18,935 nt of DNA from CBFGTJ01 sp965651815 (GTDB lineage Bacteria > Actinomycetota > Acidimicrobiia > Acidimicrobiales > Microtrichaceae), in assembly GCA_965651815.1 (NCBI GenBank), contig CBFGTJ010000045.1:1-18935 (forward strand), given 5' to 3'. The notes beneath the pieces were generated by a model, which saw nothing but the letters and a program-made list of their open reading frames with translations, had not been told where the DNA came from and made no database searches. Of this stretch, positions 1-6,861 are shown in pieces; the first letter of the stretch is position 1, and each line of letters opens with the position of its first letter. The translations under genes were made by a program, and so were the position numbers.

Positions 1-1519
1 GCCAGAGGAACTTGCCCTCGTCGGACTTGCGGAACCAGTTGACCCAGAAGAGCTTCGGGAGCTTGTCCTCGCCGACGATCCTGCCCATCTCGAGCCAGTG
101 GGCGATGTAGTCGCCGATGTTGTAGCCCATGAACGGCAGCATCGCGAACGGGTCGAAGCGGACCTCCCCGACGGTGCCGGCCGCCGCAGCGGTCTTCTCG
201 GAGCTCATCACCGAGCCGAGGAAGGTGCCGTGCTGCCAGTTGAACGACTGGGTCACGAGCGGCACGTTGGTCGCCCGGCGGCCACCGAAGAGGATCGCCG
301 AGATCGGGACGCCGGCGGGGTCCTCCCACTCCGGGGCGATCGACGGGCACTGCGACGCCGGGGTGGTGAACCGGGCGTTCGGGTGGGCGGCCGGGGTGCC
401 CGACTCGGGCGTCCAGTCGTTGCCCCTCCAGTCGATGAGGTGCGCCGGCGGCTCGTCGGTCATGTCCTCCCACCACACGTCGCCGTCGTCGGTCTTCGCG
501 ACGTTGGTGAAGATGGAGTTGCCCCACAGGGTGGCCATCGCGTTCGGGTTCGTCTTCTCCGAGGTGCCGGGGGCCACGCCGAAGAAGCCGGCCTCGGGGT
601 TGATCGCGTAGAGCCGCCCGTCCGGGCCCGGCTTCATCCAGGCGATGTCGTCACCGATCGTCTCGACCTTCCACCCTGGCAGCGTCGGGATCAGCATCGC
701 CATGTTGGTCTTGCCGCACGCGGAGGGGAACGCCGCGGCGATGTACTTCTTCTCGCCCTCGGGCGGGGTGATGCCCAGGATGAGCATGTGCTCGGCCATC
801 CACCCCTCGTCGCGGGCCATGGTCGAGGCGATGCGCAGCGCGAAGCACTTCTTGCCGAGCAGGGCGTTGCCGCCGTAGCCGGAGCCGTACGACCAGATCT
901 CGCGGGTCTCGGGGAAGTGCGAGATGTACTTGTTGTCGGCGTCGCAGGGCCACGGCACGTCCTCGCGGGTGTTGCCGTCCGCGTCGACGAGCGGGTAGCC
1001 GACCGAGTGCACGCACGGCACGAAGTCGCCGTCGCCCAGGACGTCGAGGGCGCCCTGGCCCATGCGGGTCATGATCCGCATCGACACCGCGACGTAGGCG
1101 GAATCGGTGAGCTGCACGCCGATGTGGGCGATCGGCGAGCCGAGCGGCCCCATCGAGAACGGCACCACGTACATGGTGCGGCCGCGCATCGCGCCCCGGT
1201 ACAGCTCGAGCATCTCGGCCTTGAGCTCGGCCGGGTCACGCCAGTTGTTGGTCGGGCCGGCGTCGATCTCGCGCTCGGAGGCGATGAACGTGCGGTCCTC
1301 GACGCGGGCCACGTCGCTCGGGTCGGAGAGCGCGAGGTAGCTGTTCGGCCGCTTGGCCTCGGACAGCTTCTCGAACGTGCCCTGGTCGACCAGCAGCTGG
1401 CAGAGGCGGTCGTACTCCTCGGCGGTTCCGTCGCACCACTCCACGCCGTCCGGCTGGAGGATCTCCGTCCACTCGTTCACCCAGTCGATGAGCTTCTGGT
1501 TGGTGGTGGTTCCTGCCAT
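1..1519 (-). CDS. pckG: Phosphoenolpyruvate carboxykinase (GTP), partial
   Basis: Cytosolic enzyme that converts oxaloacetate plus GTP to PEP, CO2 and GDP, the entry step of gluconeogenesis. The frame is open from the ATG at 1519 to the left edge, giving 506 codons; the family is about 600 residues, so roughly the last 100 are outside the window. Visible family hallmarks are the PEPCK P-loop FPSACGKTN (residues 264-272) with the reactive Cys268, equivalent to Cys288 of rat PEPCK; the kinase-2 motif GDDIAWM (289-295), whose two Asp bind metal; YGSGYGGNALLGKKCFALR upstream of the P-loop; and FGGRRATNVPLV. The start is supported by GAGG (minus strand, 1528-1525) five bases before the ATG. A weak TACAGA hexamer (minus 1537-1532) could be its -10. 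It is the GTP type, not the unrelated ATP-dependent PckA. Identity is certain; only the C-terminus is unseen. Confidence 0.97.
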   Translation of the reverse strand, partial: MAGTTTNQKLIDWVNEWTEILQPDGVEWCDGTAEEYDRLCQLLVDQGTFEKLSEAKRPNSYLALSDPSDVARVEDRTFIASEREIDAGPTNNWRDPAELKAEMLELYRGAMRGRTMYVVPFSMGPLGSPIAHIGVQLTDSAYVAVSMRIMTRMGQGALDVLGDGDFVPCVHSVGYPLVDADGNTREDVPWPCDADNKYISHFPETREIWSYGSGYGGNALLGKKCFALRIASTMARDEGWMAEHMLILGITPPEGEKKYIAAAFPSACGKTNMAMLIPTLPGWKVETIGDDIAWMKPGPDGRLYAINPEAGFFGVAPGTSEKTNPNAMATLWGNSIFTNVAKTDDGDVWWEDMTDEPPAHLIDWRGNDWTPESGTPAAHPNARFTTPASQCPSIAPEWEDPAGVPISAILFGGRRATNVPLVTQSFNWQHGTFLGSVMSSEKTAAAAGTVGEVRFDPFAMLPFMGYNIGDYIAHWLEMGRIVGEDKLPKLFWVNWFRKSDEGKFLW

Positions 1520-1612
1520 TGGATCCTCGATTCTGTACCGCGCGACCGCTCGGCCACTCGGGTGAGATCAACCGGTGGCCGCGGTGCGGCCGCCGTCCGG
1601 GCCCGTCCTTGG

Positions 1613-1870
1613 TCAGCTCTCCGGGGCAGGCTCGGCGTGGCCCAGGAACGCCGGCGTCCCCATGTCCACCTCGGAGCCGAGGCTCAGCGCGGTGGCACGA
1701 CCTTCGGTGTCCAGCTCGAAACGTACCCGCTGCCCTTGGCGGAGCATGCGGAACAGCGACCCCTCGAGCGCGTCGGGCGCAAGGTCGAACTCGTTCAAGT
1801 CGGACTCCCGCACGACGATGCCGTCGCCGGTCGCGGGGTCGTAGGACTTGATCACGCCTTGCACCTGCAT
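1613..1870 (-). CDS. Small divergent cold-shock-domain-like protein
   Basis: An 85-residue protein. The first 53 residues follow the cold-shock (OB-fold) pattern: a GVIKSYDPATGDGIVV opening where CspA has GTVKWFNxxKGFGFI, an acidic middle, and LRQGQRVRFEL where CspA has LxEGQxVxFEV. The RNA-binding aromatics of RNP1 (FGF) and RNP2 (VFVHFS) are absent: they read GDGIVV and NEFDLA. I therefore see the fold but not the usual nucleic-acid surface. The tail of about 25 residues is Pro/Ala/Glu-rich with no recognised domain. The start is supported by AGGAG six bases upstream, and a promoter lies just upstream. It sits between rpmB and pckG on the same strand, 93 bp before the pckG ATG. Function is unknown; it may be a protein-binding relic of a Csp. 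Confidence 0.75.
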   Translation of the reverse strand: MQVQGVIKSYDPATGDGIVVRESDLNEFDLAPDALEGSLFRMLRQGQRVRFELDTEGRATALSLGSEVDMGTPAFLGHAEPAPES

Positions 1871-1899
1871 CGCTCCTGGTCGCCTCGGCTGGCTCAGGC

Positions 1900-1929
1900 A
1901 GCGTAGGCGTCGGCGGTCGGGCGCGGCAA
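1900..1929 (-). promoter_or_regulatory. Promoter of the cold-shock-like gene
   Basis: On the minus strand, TTGCCG (1929-1924) and TACGCT (1905-1900) are separated by 18 bp, a good match to a housekeeping sigma promoter. The predicted transcription start near 1893 leaves a leader of about 22 nt containing the AGGAG ribosome-binding site. Confidence 0.55.
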
Positions 1930-1958
1930 AGCCGCGGCGAGCGGGCCGCGGGGGAGGA

Positions 1959-2171
1959 TCAGGCCTCGGCGCGGGCGCGCACGGCCGGCTTCTGCACCTT
2001 GCCGGCCTTGATGCAACGGGTGCAGACGTTCATGCGCTTGGTGGTGGAGCCGACCTGCACGCGGATCCGCTGGATGTTCGGGTTCCAGCGGCGCTTCGTC
2101 CGCCGGTGCGAGTGGCTGAGGCTCATGCCGAAGATCGGCTTCTTGTCGCAGACTTCACAAACGGCGGCCAT
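1959..2171 (-). CDS. rpmB: 50S ribosomal protein L28
   Basis: A 70-residue large-subunit ribosomal protein. It opens MAAVCEVCDKKPIFGMSLSH and continues with the SHRRTKRRWNPNIQ segment diagnostic of L28. Four cysteines in two CxxC pairs (C5/C8 and C50/C53) form the zinc-ribbon of the C+ version, so this is the zinc-dependent paralogue rather than a zinc-free replacement. The ATG at 2171 is the only sensible start; the ribosome-binding site is a weak GAGAAG. The gene is divergent from the DhaL-like gene, with 127 bp between the start codons. No Zur-like palindrome is evident upstream. Confidence 0.97.
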   Translation of the reverse strand: MAAVCEVCDKKPIFGMSLSHSHRRTKRRWNPNIQRIRVQVGSTTKRMNVCTRCIKAGKVQKPAVRARAEA

Positions 2172-2225
2172 GGTGGTTCTTCTCGTGCGCTCGGGGGACG
2201 GGGTCCTGCTCCGGACCAGCGGACC

Positions 2226-2231
2226 ACGATA
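2226..2231 (-). promoter_or_regulatory. Putative -10 element of rpmB
   Basis: TATCGT on the minus strand fits TANNNT and would start transcription about 48 nt before the rpmB ATG. There is no convincing -35; TGGGAC at 17 bp spacing is poor. It lies back to back with the DhaL-like promoter at 2285. Confidence 0.4.
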
Positions 2232-2284
2232 GCGCACGGCCCCGCGCCGTCCCAGCGGGCGCCGAGCGCCGGGCACCCGGCCGG

Positions 2285-2299
2285 TAGCATCGGCACCGA
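2285..2299 (+). promoter_or_regulatory. Putative leaderless promoter of the DhaL-like gene
   Basis: TAGCAT (2285-2290) is followed by only 8 nt before the ATG at 2299. A sigma70-type -10 starts transcription about 7 nt downstream, so the mRNA would begin at or next to the start codon. No Shine-Dalgarno sequence precedes this ATG, which fits a leaderless message. Confidence 0.5.
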
Positions 2300-3261
2300 T
2301 GCCGGCTCCCGCGACGCTCGCCACCGCAGAGCTCCTCGACGCCCTCCGGGACGTGGCCGGCGTGCTGGCCGACCACGCGGCGGCGCTCGACCGCCTCGAG
2401 CGCCCGGTCGACTGGGACGGCGACGGTGCGGACGCTGCGGACGCCGAGACGGACGGGGGAGAGCCCGGCCCGACCCCCGGGTCGGACCAGGCCGAGGTGC
2501 TGGCCGCCGCGGTCGCCGAGGCGGAGGGCACCACGAACCTGCCGGAGCTGGGTGACCGACTCGTCGCCGGTGCGCAGCGGCGGGCGAGCTCGACCGCCTC
2601 GCGCGGGTTGGCGACGGTGCTGGGCGGGCTGGCCGAGTCGGTGCGCAACGCCGACCGCCTCGACGCCGAACGGTTCGCCCTCGGGCTCGAGCTCGCCGCC
2701 GAGCGGATGGCGCCGCGCGACGACGGCGCGCACGCGGGCACCCTGCCCGCGGTGGTCGCCGCCGCGGCGGACGGTGCGCTCTCCGCCCTGGACGCGGGCG
2801 CGGAGCTCGTGGACGTCGTCGTCGCCGCGGCCGACGACGGGCTGGCGGAGCTCGAGTCCGGCCCGCTGCGCAACCCGGCGCTCGTCGAGCGCGGCGTGGT
2901 CGACGCCGCGGCGGCGGGGTTCCTGCTCGTCCTCGACGCGCTGGCCAGCGTCCTGACCGGTGAGCCGCTCCCCGCGGCGCCGATGCGGCCGGGGGAGCCG
3001 GGTGCGGGCGCCCCGCTCGAGGGGGTGCCGCGGTACCGGGTGAGCTGCCGCGTCGAACCCCACGACGGGTGCGGGATCGAGGCCGCGGCGTGGCTGGAGT
3101 CCTCCTGGCACGAGCTCGGCGAGGTCGAGACCTTCGAGACGTCCGCGCCGCGCTGGCGGCTCAGCGTCCTCACGGCCCGGCCGGGCGCCGCGGTCGAGGC
3201 GCTCTGGGACGTCGGCCGGCCACGCGACCTCGACATCGCGCTCGTGGCGCCCGGGACGTGA
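2299..3261 (+). CDS. Degenerate DhaL/FakA-like (DAK2 family) protein
   Basis: A 320-residue protein aligning by eye with the N-terminal half of FakA/YloV, the kinase subunit that phosphorylates fatty acids in Gram-positives (about 550 residues). Matching segments are LDRL...DGD (31-42), SRGLATVLGGL (101-111, for SRGNSGVILSQ), AGTLPAVVAAAADGAL (146-161, for EGTxLTVxxxAAEAA), and RNPALVERGVVDAAAAGFLL (191-210). A start of the middle domain follows at 244-316, ending RPGAAVEALWDVGRP where FakA has DPGxAxExALxxG. Two of the catalytic Asp survive (D40, D42), but TGTN, GNSG and HVHT, which shape the nucleotide/metal site or the middle domain, are changed, and the distal domains are missing. An acidic insert (43-65) follows the DGD. 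It overlaps recG as GTGA, and DAK2-recG adjacency is common in bacteria. Family fairly sure; kinase activity doubtful. Confidence 0.75.
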   Translation: MPAPATLATAELLDALRDVAGVLADHAAALDRLERPVDWDGDGADAADAETDGGEPGPTPGSDQAEVLAAAVAEAEGTTNLPELGDRLVAGAQRRASSTASRGLATVLGGLAESVRNADRLDAERFALGLELAAERMAPRDDGAHAGTLPAVVAAAADGALSALDAGAELVDVVVAAADDGLAELESGPLRNPALVERGVVDAAAAGFLLVLDALASVLTGEPLPAAPMRPGEPGAGAPLEGVPRYRVSCRVEPHDGCGIEAAAWLESSWHELGEVETFETSAPRWRLSVLTARPGAAVEALWDVGRPRDLDIALVAPGT

Positions 3262-5450
3262 CGGGCCGCCAGGCCGACGCCCCGGCAGCGGACGTCGGGG
3301 CCGACCCGATCACGCTCGGCGAGCTGGCGGACAAGGACGTCTCGGTGCTGAAGGGCGTCGGGCCCAAGAAGCTCGAGGGGTTGCGCGCACTCGGGATCGG
3401 GGACCTCCACGCGCTGCTCACCCACTACCCGCGGCGCTACGTCGACCGGACCCGCGAGGCGCGCATCTCGGATCTCCGGGTGGGGGAGGAGGCGCTGGTG
3501 ATCGGCCGGGTCGCGTCGGTGTCCGCGCAGCGCACCCGCAACCGCAGGGTGATGGTGCACGCGGAGGTGCGCGACGCGACCGGCTCGATGCGCGTCACCT
3601 TCTTCAACCAGCCCTGGCGCGAGCGCCAGCTCTCGGCGATCTCCGGCGAGGTGGCGTTCTTCGGCAAGGTCGAGTCGTTCCGCGGGCGCCGGCAGATGAC
3701 CAACCCCGTCGTGGACCTCGTGGGGGACCGAACGGGGCGGATCGTCGCGATCTACCCGCTCAGCGAGAAGTCCGGGCTGTCGACCTGGGAGATCGGGGAG
3801 TGGGTGGACCAGACGCTGCGGCGCAGCGCGCGCCGGGGGCTCGCCGACCCGGTCCCCTCGTGGGTCCTCGAGCGCTGGGACCTGCCGTCCCGCGGCGCCG
3901 CGCTGCGCGGCATCCACCAGCCGGAGTCGATGGCGCACATGGCCGACGCCCGCCGGCGCCTCGTGTTCGACGAGCTGCTCCGGCTGCAGCTCACCCTCGT
4001 GCAACGCAAGCGCGAGCTGGAGCGGAGCTCCAAGGGGATCGTGCAGGCGACCGGGGAGGAGGAGGGCGCCGCGCCCGGCCTCGTCCGCCGCTTCCTCGAG
4101 GGGCTGAGCTACGAGCTCACCGGGGCGCAGCAGCGCGCCGTGCGCGAGATCTTCGAGGACCTCGCCTCACCGGTGCCGATGCACCGGCTCCTGCAGGGGG
4201 ACGTCGGCGCCGGCAAGACCGTGGTCGCGGTCGCCACGCTGCTCGCCGCGGTCCAGGGCGGCCACCAGGGCGCCCTGATGGCACCCACCGAGGTGCTCGC
4301 CGAGCAGCACGCCGCGTCGGTGCGCGCGCTGCTCGACGGCCTGACGGTCGCGGAGCCCGGCAGCCTCCTCGGCGAGCGCCCGCTCGCGGTCGCGCTGCTG
4401 ACGGGGCGGACCCGTGCCGCGGAGCGCCGCCGCATCCTCGCGGGGCTCGCGGACGGGACGGTGGACATCGTGATCGGCACCCACGCCCTCATCCAGGACG
4501 CGGTGGAGTTCCGCTCCCTCGGCGCGGTGGTCGTCGACGAGCAGCACCGGTTCGGCGTGGAGCAGCGCGCCGCGCTGCGCGCGACCAACGCGGACGGCAC
4601 CGTGCCCGACGTGCTCGTGATGACCGCCACGCCGATCCCCCGGACCGCGGCGATGACCGTCTACGGCGACCTCGACGTGACCGTCCTCGACGAGCTGCCG
4701 CCGGGGCGCACGCCGATCAGCACCACCTGGGCCCGCGACGAGGCCGCGGTGCACGCGGCGTGGGAGCTCGTGCGGGCCGAGGTGGCGGCGGGGCGGCGTG
4801 CCTACGTCGTCTGCCCGCTCGTCGAGGACTCCGACAAGATGGAGGCCGCCTCGGCCGAGCAGACCTACGCGGAGCTCGCGGACGGCGAGCTCGCCGGGCT
4901 CGACCTGGGTCTGCTGCACGGCAGGGTGCCCGCCGAGGACAAGCAGCAGGTCATGGAGGAGTTCCGCGCCGGCCGGATCGACGTGCTCGTCGCCACCACC
5001 GTCATCGAGGTCGGCGTGGACGTGCCGGAGGCCACCGTCATGGTCATCCTCGACGCGGACCGGTTCGGCATCGCCCAGCTGCACCAGCTGCGGGGTCGGG
5101 TCGGCCGCGGCGCGGACGCGAGCCACTGCGTGCTGGTGACCGGCGAGGAGGTCTCCGCGGAGGCGGAGGAGCGGCTGCGGGCGATGGTGCGCACGACCGA
5201 CGGTTTCGAGCTCGCGGAGGTCGACCTCGACCTGCGCGGCGAGGGAACGGTGATGGGCGAGCGCCAGAAGGGCCGCAACGACCTGAAGCTCGCGTCGCTG
5301 CGCCGCGACCGGGAGTGGGTCGAGCGGGCCCGCGAGGTCGCGGTCGAGCTCGTGGGCGACGGCACCGGGCTCGAGGCGCACCCGCTGCTGGTAGAGGAGC
5401 TCGACCTGGTGCTCGACGAGGAGGACCGCGAGTTCCTCGCGAAGTCCTGA
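3258..5450 (+). CDS. recG: ATP-dependent DNA helicase RecG
   Basis: Superfamily 2 helicase that remodels stalled replication forks and Holliday junctions. The protein is 730 residues from a GTG at 3258 that overlaps the upstream stop as GTGA. An N-terminal wedge/OB domain begins with the helix-hairpin-helix-like LKGVGPKKLEGLRALGI (31-47) and HYPRRYVDR. The helicase core carries Walker A GDVGAGKT (314-321), the DEQH box typical of RecG (427-430, in VVDEQHRFGVEQR), motif III MTATPIPRT, motif V VATTVIEVGVDVPEA, and motif VI QLRGRVGRG (from 610). The C-terminal LRGEGTVMGERQKG stretch corresponds to the RecG TRG region. Length is normal and no motif is missing. It is translationally coupled to the DhaL-like gene and converges on the lipoprotein gene 10 bp downstream, with no obvious terminator between them. 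Confidence 0.97.
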   Translation: MTGRQADAPAADVGADPITLGELADKDVSVLKGVGPKKLEGLRALGIGDLHALLTHYPRRYVDRTREARISDLRVGEEALVIGRVASVSAQRTRNRRVMVHAEVRDATGSMRVTFFNQPWRERQLSAISGEVAFFGKVESFRGRRQMTNPVVDLVGDRTGRIVAIYPLSEKSGLSTWEIGEWVDQTLRRSARRGLADPVPSWVLERWDLPSRGAALRGIHQPESMAHMADARRRLVFDELLRLQLTLVQRKRELERSSKGIVQATGEEEGAAPGLVRRFLEGLSYELTGAQQRAVREIFEDLASPVPMHRLLQGDVGAGKTVVAVATLLAAVQGGHQGALMAPTEVLAEQHAASVRALLDGLTVAEPGSLLGERPLAVALLTGRTRAAERRRILAGLADGTVDIVIGTHALIQDAVEFRSLGAVVVDEQHRFGVEQRAALRATNADGTVPDVLVMTATPIPRTAAMTVYGDLDVTVLDELPPGRTPISTTWARDEAAVHAAWELVRAEVAAGRRAYVVCPLVEDSDKMEAASAEQTYAELADGELAGLDLGLLHGRVPAEDKQQVMEEFRAGRIDVLVATTVIEVGVDVPEATVMVILDADRFGIAQLHQLRGRVGRGADASHCVLVTGEEVSAEAEERLRAMVRTTDGFELAEVDLDLRGEGTVMGERQKGRNDLKLASLRRDREWVERAREVAVELVGDGTGLEAHPLLVEELDLVLDEEDREFLAKS

Positions 5451-5460
5451 ACGCCCGCGC

Positions 5461-6168
5461 TCAGCCGATGACGGCCGACGGCGGCAGCGTCGGCAGCGAC
5501 GAGTCCGGGGCGAACGCGATGACCAGCGCCATGCCGTCCTCGGCGAACGGGATGCGGTCGGGGTCGGTCACCACCGTGAGGATGCCCTTCCCGCTGGACA
5601 CGGCATCCGCGGAGTAGACCCAGGCCTGGACCGCCCCGGGGGTGGTGCCGCACATGTCGCCGGTCCGGAAGGTGTGGCCGCCGAGGGCGATGTCCTCGTC
5701 GCCGACCTCGATCTCGGTCGGCACGACGTCGGCGGGCAGGCGGAGCACACCGGTGCGCAGTGTCGCCCCGATCGCCTCGGCGTAGCTGCCGAGGGTCGCG
5801 GCGTGACCCGTGGCGGCCTCGTCGGTCGGCTCGACCACGGCCTTGCCGCCCTTGGTGGCGCTGACCCCGTCGACGGGTCCGCCCTCGGGCGCCTCGATGA
5901 ACTGGCCGCAGACGCTGATCCCGACCGGGATCTCCCAGCGGTCGCCCACCGACGGGCCGGGGCCGATCGCCGCCGCGTCCTCGACCGAGCTCAGCTCGCC
6001 CATCCCGTGGTGGGCGTGGCCGCCGTAGGGGCTGGTGGTGCTCGGCGCGTCGTCCGGCTCGCGAGCCGGGGTGCCGCGGCCCTCGTCGTCGCCGCCGCAG
6101 CCGGTGAGGAGCAGCGCGACGGCGGCGAGGAGCGCGGGAACGGACCGTCGGGGGGTCGTCAGGTTCAC
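5461..6168 (-). CDS. Predicted lipoprotein of unknown function
   Basis: A 235-residue exported protein with a class II signal peptide: positively charged n-region (PRR), hydrophobic ALLAAVALLL, and lipobox LTGC with Cys24 as the lipidation site. The mature part starts with an acidic, Pro/Ser/Thr-rich linker and a small His cluster GGHAHHGMGE (49-58), followed by a globular region with GDRWEIPVGISVCGQF. Cys87 and Cys173 could form an extracytoplasmic disulfide. I recognise no characterised family; the His cluster could bind metal, but that is speculation. The start is a GTG at 6168, seven bases behind TAGAGT on the minus strand, so the message is probably leaderless; there is no Shine-Dalgarno. 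It is divergent from the rsmD operon and convergent with recG. Confidence 0.85.
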   Translation of the reverse strand: MNLTTPRRSVPALLAAVALLLTGCGGDDEGRGTPAREPDDAPSTTSPYGGHAHHGMGELSSVEDAAAIGPGPSVGDRWEIPVGISVCGQFIEAPEGGPVDGVSATKGGKAVVEPTDEAATGHAATLGSYAEAIGATLRTGVLRLPADVVPTEIEVGDEDIALGGHTFRTGDMCGTTPGAVQAWVYSADAVSSGKGILTVVTDPDRIPFAEDGMALVIAFAPDSSLPTLPPSAVIG

Positions 6169-6180
6169 GCGTCGACTCTA
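6166..6180 (-). promoter_or_regulatory. Leaderless promoter of the lipoprotein gene
   Basis: On the minus strand the sequence reads TAGAGTCGACGCGTGA: a TAGAGT -10 (6180-6175), a 6-nt spacer, then the GTG start (6168-6166). The first base of GTG is at the expected +1. It is nearly identical to the plus-strand box at 6224-6239. Confidence 0.65.
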
Positions 6181-6223
6181 CGCCGCGGTGGGTCGTCCCT
6201 CCGGTGGTCGTGCGGCACGGCCC

Positions 6224-6238
6224 TAGAGTCGCTGCGTG
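6224..6238 (+). promoter_or_regulatory. Leaderless promoter driving rsmD-coaD
   Basis: TAGAGT (6224-6229), a 6-nt spacer CGCTGC, then GTG (6236-6238) at the predicted transcription start. The 16-nt box TAGAGTCGCTGCGTGA matches the divergent lipoprotein box at 14 of 16 positions. No TTGACA-like -35 is visible. Confidence 0.6.
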
Positions 6239-6301
6239 ACCGCGCCACAGCCGAGTGGAGCACCCCTGCGCACGCTCCGCCGAGCGAGGCCGAGCCGCTG
6301 A
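6236..6301 (+). CDS. Putative 21-residue leader ORF coupled to rsmD
   Basis: GTG at 6236, exactly where the TAGAGT promoter should start transcription, opens a 21-codon frame ending in TGA at 6299-6301. That stop overlaps the rsmD ATG as TGATG. The peptide is Pro/Ala-rich at first (VTAPQPSGAPL) and then Arg-rich (RTLRRARPSR), with no recognised domain. In Actinomycetota, leaderless mRNAs starting with ATG/GTG are translated and short leaderless leader ORFs are frequent; the TGATG overlap suggests terminating ribosomes reinitiate on rsmD. The rsmD ATG has only a poor GAGG site 11 nt upstream, which fits dependence on coupling. It is not an N-terminal extension of RsmD, since it lies in another frame and RsmD proteins begin at MRVxAGxxRG. 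Translation is inferred only. Confidence 0.45.
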   Translation: MTAPQPSGAPLRTLRRARPSR

Positions 6302-6861
6302 TGCGCGTCGTCGCGGGCTCCGCGCGCGGGCGGCGGCTGGTCGCCCCGCCCGGCACCGAGGTGCGGCCGACCACCGACCGCGTGCGCGAGGCGGTGTTCA
6401 ACGCGCTCGGATCGAGGGACGCCGTCGTCGGAGCGACGGTGCTCGACCTCTTCGCGGGGTCGGGCGCCCTCGGCATCGAGGCGTTGTCGCGGGGCGCCGC
6501 GCACGCCACCTTCGTCGACTCCTCACCCCGCGCCCTCGAGGCGGTCCGCACGAACCTCGACCACTGCGGGCTCGCCGACCGGGCGAGCGTGGTCCGGGCG
6601 GACGCGGTGGAGCACGTGCGGCGCGGCGGGATCGATGCCGACCTGGTGTTCCTCGACCCGCCGTACGCCTTCGACGGGTGGCAGGAGCTGCTCGACGCCC
6701 TGCCCGCGTGCACCGCCGTCGTGGAGTCCGACCGGGAGGTCGAGCCGCCCGAGGGGTGGCGGGTTCTGAGGTCGCGCCGATACGGCGGTAGCGTGGTCCT
6801 CATCATCGAGAAGTCGGACCGTGACGAACACGGCCAGACCGCTGCGGAGGACCGTTCGTGA
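6301..6861 (+). CDS. rsmD: 16S rRNA (guanine-966 N2)-methyltransferase RsmD
   Basis: SAM-dependent methyltransferase that modifies G966 of 16S rRNA in the assembled 30S subunit. The 186-residue protein opens MRVVAGSARGRRL, has RPTTDRVREAVFNAL (22-36) typical of the family, the SAM-binding motif I DLFAGSGALGIEALSRGA (49-66), acidic VDSSPRALE (72-80) and the catalytic motif IV DPPY (119-122). The start is fixed by the conserved N-terminus; no in-frame start lies close upstream. Its last codons overlap coaD as GTGA, the same gene pair found together in many bacteria. Its ATG overlaps the stop of the short leader ORF. Confidence 0.95.
   Translation: MRVVAGSARGRRLVAPPGTEVRPTTDRVREAVFNALGSRDAVVGATVLDLFAGSGALGIEALSRGAAHATFVDSSPRALEAVRTNLDHCGLADRASVVRADAVEHVRRGGIDADLVFLDPPYAFDGWQELLDALPACTAVVESDREVEPPEGWRVLRSRRYGGSVVLIIEKSDRDEHGQTAAEDRS

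Noticed and set aside
1530..1560. A tRNA-Ser/Leu-like D-arm string (GTGGCCGAGCGGTC on the minus strand) upstream of pckG
   Set aside because: No acceptor stem, anticodon arm or T-arm (GGTTCGAATCC) can be built around it; it is a chance match.
98..1906. A 602-codon plus-strand frame antisense to pckG
   Set aside because: The minus strand encodes PEPCK with all motifs; the plus-strand frame is Arg/Gly/His-rich without recognisable domains.
1922..1936. Small inverted repeat CGCGGC-AAA-GCCGCG after rpmB
   Set aside because: A six-base stem with a 3-nt loop, no T-run, and it overlaps the -35 of the cold-shock-like gene; too weak to call a terminator.
6255..6791. A 178-codon frame overlapping rsmD
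   Set aside because: It is a +2 shadow of rsmD with Arg/Gly-rich translation; the RsmD motifs are in the frame starting at 6301.
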